A DNA stretch of 64,000 nucleotides, from the NCBI GenBank assembly GCA_021018995.1, contig CM037587.1, forward strand, positions 71,071,604 through 71,135,603. Direction: 5' to 3'. This DNA is from Chloranthus sessilifolius. Its lineage: Eukaryota > Streptophyta > Magnoliopsida > Chloranthales > Chloranthaceae. The translations under genes and the position numbers were made by a program. Positions 55,289 through 64,000 of this stretch are shown here, in pieces; within the stretch, counting starts at the first letter, position 1; each line of letters starts with the position of its first letter. The notes beneath the pieces are model-generated. The model was not told where the DNA came from, did no database searches, and saw nothing but the letters and a program-made list of their open reading frames with translations.

Positions 55289-57804
55289 TGTGACAGCCCA
55301 AATTTCGGCACCCCAAAACCCGCGCTGTCAGTGGGCAGGCACTAAGGCCAAACCCCGAACGCATTACATAGCATCTCATTGCACAGCGGAAATAAAGTGG
55401 AGTAGAACCACGCTAACCATCATAACAAAATAAAAAAACTAGTACTATCCCTCAAAAGCTCAAAATGACGGTTCTAATTCCATATGAATACTTATGAAAA
55501 AAGAACCGACGAGAACCACCAGTAAGGACCATTCCTTACCGAAACATGGTTCACCAAAAAGAATTAAGTTACAATTTACATCCAAATTAAGCATTCTTCA
55601 CATCTTCTCAAAATACTGCTCTCTCAACCTAAGGCCAGCTATATTTGGCATCGCACAAAGAAAACAGCACTCAGGGGGAAGTTCTTCTAGATCCTCACCA
55701 GGAGATAACTCAGGATCCTCCCTCTCCAAGATCTCTGTTCCAATGCCTTGACCTGAAACTGTGACATTTAGTCCAGGAATGAGCTTCATCCAAGCTCAGT
55801 AAGGAAAACTCATAGCATGCTTATATAATATCAATATATATCTTATGGCATAATGAAACAAAATGTGTCAAAACATATGCACAATGTGATTATCATGATA
55901 TGAAAGGCACATACAATACTTGTTTGAAATTCATATCACATGCTCCCATTTTATTCCAATATATGAAAAGAAAACTTAAAGTGCTTTACTTAAAGTATCA
56001 GAATGAGAAACTATAGCCTCAAGCCCCCGATGGAATACCCACCATCGTCGCTCATATGAATCCTTTTTCACATATATCCAAGGTCCCAAAAAGGTGGACA
56101 CTTGGCTGAACATAATTACCGTTATACGATAGGAGTCACAAAACACAACACAAAGATGTACGGATTGGCCGCCGTACCGGTCGGGTATTCACATAGAACC
56201 TTAAGTCGAGGTGTTTACATATAGCTTATCACCGTATAAAGTGATAATTATAGCTTATATCAAAGGTCGGAATGAAATGTGAAGATCACGCACACATAAA
56301 TAAATCGAAATGAATCTCGAAAGATTCCATAATACTTGTACAATTCGGAAACATAATGATACACATGCCTTTTCAAATTGAAGTAAACGAAATTCACAAG
56401 AATGAATCCAAATTTGCATCATAACATAACACACATGCTAATATAGTAAATGCACATAATATCAAGTGTTCCCTACCTCAAAATCTTAACACGCACGCGC
56501 TCAATCTGCCGTTTGGGCTTGTCCTTCATCACACAACGCAAGTCACCTGAACATATAAAATCCATGGTTCACACATTAGAACTATGCTAAACATACTTTG
56601 ACAACTTCCCTCAAATCTCACAGTCAAAACCTAACAAAATCCCAAATCTAGCAATTTCGATCTATCAAATCTCTATTTCGATCAATCGAAACCGGTTTTC
56701 GATCGATCGAATCTCACTTCGATCGGTCGAACTCCTCAAAGCATATATCATCTCCCAGTTTGATCGAACGATTCAGCCTTTTCAATCGAACGAACACAAA
56801 TTCAATCGATCGAAAATAATTTCAATCTATCGAATCCTCACAGAGCTAAATGCCTATAACACAGTTTGATCGAGCGAATCCTAATTTGATCGATCGAAAG
56901 CACATAATTCGATCGATCGAAACTATTTTGATCGGTCGAATTCCTCAGGAGCTAAATGATAATTAACACAGTTCGATCGATCGAATTATAATTTTGATCG
57001 ATCGAGGATATTTTGATCGGTCGAATCCTAACAACAGACTTTTCCAAAATCTCTATTCTATACGTTTCGATCAATCGAGTGTGGAATTCGATCAATCGAA
57101 ACACACTTCGATCGATCGAAATTTATTTCGATTGAACGAATTTCCTTAAACTTCGAATTCTTCCTTCTGAAGTCCATTTCAATTGATCAAACTAAATTTT
57201 GATTGGTCGAAATGAATAGATTTCTTCTGTTCTTATGTTTTTCGCATCCTTTCTCTTCTCTTCCCGAAATCAAACCATTTTCTTATGATTCTTTGATTTC
57301 AAATTAAATAAAAACCATAACTAACGCAGATTTTAAAATCTATCCCTAATTTCATACCTTGATCCCATCCAAATCCTCGATCCTTGCTTCTAGATCGGAT
57401 TAAGGTTTCACCAAGCGAACAATAGATGTTCGTCATTCCAAACCCTTCGCAGCAAGCCTCGAGAACGGATCTTTCTCGCATCCAATCGCAATCAATACCC
57501 ATGATTCCTTCTCTCTCTTCTTAACTCCTTATGATTAGCTATAAATTTGTTATTGAATGCAAATTAAATGAGGCATTTATTTCCCCTTTATAACCAAGCC
57601 CTAGGCTTAGGTGTGACACAGCTACACCAAGGTTGGTGTACGTGTATTCACGAACTCATAATCTAGCCTACTTATACAAAATCCGATCCGTCAGATTTGA
57701 TCTATAGACATTACATAGTTCATTGGCACGGTCCTCGATGTACGGATCGTCAGGCATGCATACCAAGGCATACAGTTCATAGGTTAGAACTCAGGGACGT
57801 TACA
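55289..57804 (-). repeat. TK3 3' LTR
   Basis: 2516 bp from TGTGACAGCC (55289) to ..GGGACGTTACA (57804), + strand. A polypurine tract follows on the element side. It contains the TTCGATCGATCGAA array at 56650-57215 and a TATAAA on the - strand at about 57593-57588. Confidence 0.85.
56650..57215 (-). repeat. TTCGATCGATCGAA array in TK3 LTR
   Basis: More than twenty intact or decayed copies (TTCGATCAATCGAA, TTTGATCGGTCGAA and others) occur over about 565 bp. It is a 14-bp palindrome distinct from, but analogous to, the TCGATTAATCGA arrays of TK1/TK2. Confidence 0.88.
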
Positions 57805-57822
57805 TTCTCCCCACCTTAGGAA
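57805..57822 (-). promoter_or_regulatory. TK3 polypurine tract
   Basis: On the - strand CCTAAGGTGGGGAGAA abuts the LTR start TGTAACGTCC. Confidence 0.7.
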
Positions 57823-58189
57823 TTTGCGTCTTCAAAAATTAATCCAACATGCGATTAGGCACAAGGAGGGTGGCCTCGTAAGGCACCACACATGGCTAAA
57901 CAAACCCTTCCGTTATAAAATTCCATCACACACACACAGTCCACATACAATAAATTCTAACTAATTCCATCCCAACATATGACTGACCATCACACGATTA
58001 ACATAATCATGAATAAAAGTTAAAGAAATAATTGATCGTGGCAACCATGCCACCATAGTCATGACCACAAAATAAATGGGTGTGGCACCCATGCCACAAC
58101 AGTTAAAAAGTTATACATTCATCCATCCAAAATTATATTTCTAAAATGGAAAATCTCTCAAGCTCACAAAAGTCTTTATCTGAAACTCG

Positions 58190-59596
58190 TCACGCATCCG
58201 CCCCTCCCATCGCTCCAGCAGGATCCGCCACATCCTCCGTCTCCTCGTCGGTGTGATCCCCACTGGCCGCCTCATCAGGCCATGGGTCCTTCACAGGAGT
58301 GTCTGACGTAGAAGCTCCAAATATTCATGCACACATGGCTGCCATCCTCTGAACGTAGTTAGTAGGGTACATGGCGTGCAAAATGTCCTCCACGAGCAGC
58401 TCGTAGTAATCGAGGCACTGATTGAGTTGGCGATTACTCTCCTAGATGAGAGTAGCCAACGCCTCATTGTTGATCAGAGTCGTTTGATTGTCAAGTGCTA
58501 TCGGTATGCCAACAGGCTGATGTATTGGAGGGATGACCTCAGGTTGCTCTTGCATAGGAACCTCAAGAGCAGGTTGATCAGGCTGTGGTGCATCCTGAGC
58601 AGGCATTTCTTGGGGTTGAGGAGGAATAGGAGGTACTTGAAGAGCTAGCTGAAGGTGTGGTTTCAGCCAATTGAAGGTTTTCCTCCAATGCTTGAAGGTA
58701 TAGAAGATCTCGATATCAAAGGCTTTAGGCTCCCGCGAAGAAACCTTGTACACCGAGGTTGTGGAATACTCATCAAACATTGCAGAGATGAAGCTTGCAT
58801 AAGGAATGTAATCCTCGGGCTTTTCTGCCCCTGCCAATAGTTTCTTCCTCCCATGTTTGATTCCCTCAAAAACTACTGCAGCTACATCAAACCATTTGCC
58901 CTCAAAAGCGGCAAATAATGCTTCCATCAACACCCCTAATCTCTCAGTTTTGTGGCGGATCGAGTACAGGTTGCACTTGAAGAACATATTGAGCATCCAC
59001 ATATAGCTCTATAGATTTGCTCGTTTGATCGCTCTATCAGGTGCAACTCACCCTCGAGTGATTCTCTCAGCTACGTAAAGATGGGCCAAATTTGGAGGAT
59101 TTGGGGACAACAAGTTAATTCTCGGGCCATAGGCTTCAAAACATTCCAAGGCCTTGCAAGCCATCACATGGGTAAAAATGTATGTCTTCCCATCGATCTT
59201 TGTGTAGATGGTGTCTACAGGATTAGGACCATCAAACATGTTTTGATCAAATAAGCGCACGAGGTGCGGATAATAGTACGGATGAATGGGTTTCAAAATA
59301 TTGTCCAAATCGGCTTTACCCAAATAGCCAAGTGCCCAAGCATCAATGTCGGGCACATTGGGCGTTTCGAAAAGTGTCAGATCAATGGTATACTCATAAT
59401 CAAATCCCTTCTCGGCCCACCATTCGTTTGGTTGGTCTGGTTGGGGCGCTTGAGAAGGAGCTGGTTGCTTGGCAGTGGTTTGTGGTGGTTGCGAAGAACC
59501 CGTAGTGGTTTTGGGTTGCGAAGAACCCGCTCCGGTCTTAGGTTTCTTCAATGTAGGGGTTTTAGAGGTTAATCTCATTTTTGGAGGCATGGTCAA
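58190..59596 (-). pseudogene. TK3 extra ORF between integrase and 3' LTR (putative plant-transposon-protein type)
   Basis: A single frame of 469 codons runs from ATG (MTMPPKM) to TGA, interrupted only by in-frame stops (near 59048, 59003, 58440 and 58320) and by no frameshift. A Lys/Ser/Thr/Pro-rich N-terminus leads to PNEWWAEKGFDYEYTID, LDNILKPIHPYYYPHLVRLF, KIDGKTYIFTH, MWMLNMFFKCNLYS, GKWFDVAAVVFEG, a Pro/Gln-rich tract, a C-terminal NRQLNQCLDYYE...MYPTNYVQR block and an acidic tail. It is clearly homologous to the TK2 ORF over its full length. The family resemblance is to plant proteins labelled putative transposon protein. The preserved frame suggests past selection. Confidence 0.8.
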
Positions 59597-59819
59597 ATCT
59601 CAAAATTAGGGTTTCTACTTAAATCCCAAAAATCTTAGCTCAAAATAAGAATTTAAGAACTCAAATTTAGGGATTTACTAGTTGGATGAGGTTTAGATGT
59701 GATCCTTTGGAGAATCCACGCATAATCAACCGATCGCTCGATCCCCCAATCTTGAAAACCCTCAAAAGCCCCAACGGAACCCCCAAACTTTTCAAAAAAT
59801 TTGAACTTAAAAACGTAGG

Positions 59820-59834
59820 TTTTATATATATATG
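59820..59834 (-). promoter_or_regulatory. Candidate internal promoter TATA box for TK3 extra ORF
   Basis: On the - strand ATATATATATAAAACC lies just downstream of the palindrome array and about 225 bp before the extra ORF start. A telo-box-like AAACCCTAA occurs near 59612. Array, TATA box, short leader and ORF together suggest separate transcription. Confidence 0.55.
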
Positions 59835-60235
59835 CGCAATTCGATTGATCGAATTGATTTCGATCGATCGAAATCCACTTTATAAAGAATACTCCGTGAT
59901 TTCGATCGGTCAAAATTAGCTTAGTATAAAACTGGACCCCACATTTTGATCGGACGAATTTGAATTCAATCGATCAAGATTCAGAATTCGATCGATCAAA
60001 AATTTTTTTGATCGGTCGAACTTCTCAGGCTCCCAAAATTTTTTATCGAACGAAATAAATTTCGTTCGGTCAAAATCAAAATTCGATCGATCGAAAATGA
60101 ATTTCAATCGAATGAATTTAATAGGTCTTCATTTAGATAATGTCCATTTTCTGCCAGGACATTTTGATTGGTCGATTTACATCTCGATCGATCAAAAATA
60201 ATTTTGATCGATCAAAATTATCATAAAACACTTCA
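59835..60235 (-). repeat. Internal TTCGATCGATCGAA array upstream of TK3 extra ORF
   Basis: About fifteen intact or decayed copies lie between the end of pol (60369) and the TATA box. It has the same motif as the LTR array. Confidence 0.85.
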
Positions 60236-60368
60236 TTGCTGTATTTTTGAGTTTTCTTTCACAATTTTGAGCTTTAAACATTAAATTCACCCATCTCATT
60301 CATCATTCAAATTGTTTACATATACTTGGGTCACAATGGACCATTACAAAATTCTTTCCCTTTCTAGA

Positions 60369-63300
60369 TCACAAAAACAAGGAAGGATGTTGGGCGCGAA
60401 TCTCGGCTTCGCGTTCCCATGTCGCCTTCTCTCTAGAGTGATTCTTACATTGAACCAACACCAAGGGAATCCCTTTTGTGCGTAGCACTTGCTCTGTTCG
60501 GTCTAAAATTTACATTGGATCTTCAATGATCGTCAGATCCCTGTACACTTCAACTGGTGGTGCATCAAGGATATGAGTTGGGTCGCGCACATACTTTCGT
60601 AACATAGAAACATGAAATACATCGTGCACTCTATCAAGCTGCGGGGGTAATGCAACCCTATATGCAACTTCACCCACTCTTCCTAATACCTCAAATGGTC
60701 CAATATAGCGAGGACTCAACTTTCCGCACTTTTCGAAGCGCATCACACCCTTCATTGGAGATATCTTCACAAACACATGATCGCCCACTTGAAAATCCAT
60801 GGTTGATCGCTTAATCTCCGCATAGCTCTTTTACCGACTCTGTGTCGTCTTGATTCTTTCTCGTATAATATGAATGGTCTCGACATTTTCCCTTATGACT
60901 TTTGGTCCTAACACAAATTTGTCGCGTGTTTCCTCCCAATTGATCGGAGACCTACACCTCCGTCCATACAACACTTCATACGGAGCCATCCCAATACTCT
61001 ACTAAAAGCTATTGTTATACACGAATTCTATCAATGGAAGATGTTGATCCCACGATCCTTGAAAATCAATCATGCATGCTCAAAGCATATCTTCAATAAA
61101 CTGATTGACTCTCTCTGTCTGACCATCAATCTGCGAATGGAATGTAGAACTGAAGTCCAATCTCGTCCCCATACCTTCTTGAAATCTTTGCCAGAATATC
61201 GATGTGTATAATGGGTCACGATCGGACACAATGCTTGCAGGAATACCTTACAGTCAGACAATTTCTTTCAGATACAAATCCACCAATTTGCTTATAGTGT
61301 ATGTTGTGTTATAGGGCAGGAAGTGAGCCGACTTTGTCAATCAATCCACTACTACCCATATGGCATTGTGGCGTCTCAACGTTCTCGGTAATCTCACAAT
61401 GAAATCCATAGAGATAAACTCCCATTTCCATTCCGGTATTGGTGGGGGATGCAATAGGCCGGCTGGGTGTCTGTGATCCACCTTTACTTGTTGACAAACC
61501 AAGCATTTCGACACATATTCGGCAATGTCTTTCTTCAACCTTCTCCACCAATAATTTTTCCCCAAATCTTGGTACATCTTAGTACCACCAGGATGAATGG
61601 CGTACTTGGACTTGTGAGCTTCGTCCAATATGGTCTGCCTGAGTTCAACATCAACAGGTATGCATAACCTTTCACGGAATAGCAATGATCCATCCTCTTT
61701 GATGCAAAAATTCGCACTGTCACTGGCAGTCACCCTTTGTCTAATCTTTAAGAGTCTTTCATCTGCAGTTCATAAATGCGATAAAAAATAGTGGGTCTAA
61801 TCGTGAGATTTTCCAACAACACTCCAATATCCATGACCTCTATATTCTTATCATACAAAGAAAGGTCTTCTAATAATTTCCATCGTCGAAGTCCCGTAAT
61901 GAGACTAGCCAACTGAGCCGCATTCTTCCTACTCAACACATCAGCCACGACGTTTGCTTTACCTGAGTGATAATGTATAGTACAATCATAGTCCTTGAGA
62001 AATTTGATCCATCTTTGTTGCCTCATATTCAATTCCTTTTGCATAAACAAGTATTTGAGGCTCCTGTGATCCGTGAAAATCTCGAAGGTCTCACCATACA
62101 GGTAATGTCTCCAAATCTTAAGCATGAAAATTACCGAGGCTAACTCTAGATCGTGCGTCGAGTAGTTCTTCTCGTACTCTTTCAACTGTCTTGACCCATA
62201 GGCTATGACTTTGGCATTCTAATTCAAAACACAGCCCAAACTACCATACGACGCACCACTATAAACAGCAAAACCCCCACTACCTGATGGAATAGCCAAC
62301 ATTGGAGAAGAGGTAAGCCGTTTCTTGAGTTCTTGGAAGCTCTCTTCACATTCACTAGTCCACTCAAATTTAACATTCTTCCTAGTAAGTCGGGTAAGCG
62401 GTCTGGAAATCTTTGAGAATACTTCCACAAATCGTTGATAATATCCTGCTAGACTGAGGAAACTGCGAATCTCCATCACAGTCTTGGGTTGTTCCCAATC
62501 TAACATTGCCTCAATCTTCACCGGATCTATAGTCATGCCTGCTTCTGACACTATGTGACCGAGAAAGCTCACTTGTTCTAGCCAAAACTCACATTTACTG
62601 AGTTTGGCATATAATTGATGCTCACATAGAGTCTGCAAGGCGATGTGTAAATGATGTTCGTGTTCTTCTCTGGTTTTTGAATAAATAAGAATGTCATCTA
62701 CGAACACCACTACGCACGTATCCAGGTGCTATTTGAAGACCCTATTCATGAGGTCCATGAATGAAGTTGGTGCATTCGTCAAGCTGAAAGGCATCACTAA
62801 GAACTCGTAATGCCCGTATCTAGTTCTGAACACAGTCTTCTGCACATCTTCGGCCTTCATCTTTAATTGATGGTACCCGAATCTCAAATCGATCTTCGTA
62901 AAGAACTTCGTACCTTGCAATTGGTCAAACAGGTCGTCGATCCTTGGTAAAGGGTATTTGTTCTTGATCGTAAGCTTTTTTAACTGATGGTAGTCGATGC
63001 AAAGTCTCATCGACCCATCCTTCTTAACAAACAAGACCAGTGCTCCCCAAGGGGATACACTTTGTCTTATGAAGCCCTTATCCAATAATTCTTATAATTG
63101 CTCCTTTAATTCTTTTAGTTTCACCAGAGCCATGCGATAGGGAGCTTTGAAGACTGGTTCCGTGCATGGAGCTAAGTCTATTGCAAATTCAATCTCCTGG
63201 TCATGTGGCAATCCAGGTAGCTCATCGAAAAATACGTCCTCGAACTCACAGGCAATCGAAATATCAGTGATAACATTCTTTATTTCCTTTTACTCTTGAA

Positions 63301-63723
63301 GGAATGCTAAATACCCTTCGCACCCATTCTTCATCATCCGCTCAGCTCGTACAGCGGAGATGATCGGCACTACCTTTCCCGTCTCACCAATAAACTAAAA
63401 GGACGTTTGTTTTGGCAAAAGAAAAGTAACCACTTTCCATAAGCAGTCAATGCTTGCACGATAAGCGGATAGCCAATTAATGCCAAGGAGTACATCAAGT
63501 CCTTGCATGTTCAACAAAATGAGGTCCGCTATAGTCTCTTGATCCTCCACTTGAACAACGACTGATCGACAATAGGTATCTGCGGTTACTGCACTCCCCA
63601 TAGGAATGGACACGTTCAAAATAAAATCTAACTCCTCGGGTACTATTTTCAATTTCCCCACAAATTTTGGAATTATATACGAGTGGGTAGACCCTGGGTC
63701 TATCAGAAATCGAGCAACACAAC
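60369..63723 (-). pseudogene. TK3 pol remnant: protease, RT, RNase H, integrase, chromodomain
   Basis: Protease LIDPGSTHSYI (about 63700) is cut at its N-terminal side by the Tat LTR. RT runs 63085-62560 with [20 protein letters not shown] and [11 protein letters not shown]. RNase H has [11 protein letters not shown] and VVADVLSRK (62185-61900). The integrase zinc finger (HPGGTKMYQDL..CLVCQQVK) and core MDFIVRLPRT lie at 61640-61370. The GPF block lies at 60720. The chromodomain tail ends HPSLFL-stop at 60369. Stops and frameshifts lie near 63090, 62727, 62220, 61745, 61340 and 60510. Confidence 0.87.
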
Positions 63724-64000
63724 TGTGCGACCATGGATCCTCTCGAACCCATCGCGATGGTGTGCTCGCTATGAATGAAAATGTAGAGTCAAAGGCTCTA
63801 GGGTAGGGGCTTCGGTTATCGATCAGGAAGGGTTTAGGCACCCGTTCAACCTGCATATAGCTGTCTCTATCTATGGCCAAAAATAAAAATAAATGGGCGG
63901 AGCTTCCCCTTGCTCGAAGGCAATACGGTCCTATCAAGCTTTGAGCCAAACCGATATTTTGGCAGCATACCAGCTTGAATCCTTGGACGGAGGAATCACC
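63724..64000 (-). repeat. Tat-like LTR (start of a second Tat/Ogre-like element)
   Basis: TGTGCGACCATGG at 63724 matches the LTR end at 12017 (TGTGCAACCGTGG). Homology continues: gtaggggctt..ttatcgatc.ggaagg and aggcacccg at 63810-63845 match 12186-12228, and the aaaaataaa-cttcc region matches 12268-12300. Same (-) orientation. The preceding acaac (63719-63723) is the putative target duplication. The element extends beyond the window. Confidence 0.8.

Larger units (their letters stand above)
55289..63723 (-). mobile_element. TK3: Tekay/Del-like chromovirus, 5' part outside window
   Basis: On the - strand, protease to chromodomain (63723-60369), internal TCGATCGATCGA array, extra ORF (59596-58190), polypurine tract and 3' LTR (57804-55289). 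Inserted into the NBS-LRR fossil; left flank cattc. Its protease is interrupted at 63724 by a Tat-like LTR, so gag and the 5' LTR are beyond the window. It is the same lineage as TK1/TK2 by domain order and LTR ends, but its array palindrome is different. Confidence 0.88.

Noticed and set aside
63395..63949. 184-codon ORF taken as one protease protein
   Set aside because: Its first part is read from a Tat-like LTR starting at 63724. Only the part below 63723 is TK3 protease.

Overview
This window is repeat-dense plant nuclear DNA from a flowering plant. The evidence is plant LTR-retrotransposon lineages (Athila, Tat/Ogre-like, Tekay/Del-like chromoviruses), an old plant pararetrovirus, a CC-NBS-LRR gene fossil and an intron-containing DUF707 gene fossil. 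The CC-NBS-LRR subtype suggests a dicot or magnoliid, but the species cannot be named from sequence alone. No intact host gene was found, and every coding region seen carries stops, frameshifts or truncations.

Layout. 1-7270: right part of a + strand Athila-lineage element (reverse transcriptase to integrase, a long 3' non-coding region, 3' LTR 5252-7270). It is inserted in the gag of a - strand Tat/Ogre-like element (7271-13547, 5' LTR 12017-13547). 13548-14741: unassigned DNA ending in a SINE-like fragment. 14742-24510: - strand chromovirus 'TK1', inserted in that SINE-like repeat. About 24650-31711: caulimovirid remnant in two opposed halves (capsid and movement genes on +; protease, reverse transcriptase, RNase H, a putative transactivator and a promoter on -). 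31712-31905: LINE 3' scrap. 32180-46948: + strand chromovirus 'TK2' with perfect target-site duplication GAAAG, split by a solo LTR (39486-42036, duplication GAATT). 46954-53800: low-copy DNA with a DUF707 gene fossil and MITE-like pieces. 53826-55288: NBS-LRR fossil cut off by - strand chromovirus 'TK3' (55289-63723). TK3 is itself interrupted inside its protease by a Tat/Ogre-like LTR (63724 to the window end).

The most interesting biology is a shared design in the chromoviruses. TK1 and TK2 carry a conserved 147/148-nt intron whose removal joins Gag and Pol in frame. TK1, TK2 and TK3 carry the same extra sense ORF between integrase and 3' LTR. In TK2 and TK3 this extra ORF is preceded by a dense array of short palindromes (TCGATTAATCGA or TTCGATCGATCGAA), followed in TK3 by a TATA box. 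The same arrays sit in the LTRs. The unrelated Athila element has an analogous ACCTATCGA array at the same two positions, and the Tat-like element has a GGCGCAAC palindrome in its LTR and leader. This recalls element-encoded regulators that bind repeated motifs in their own non-coding DNA. That function is inference only.
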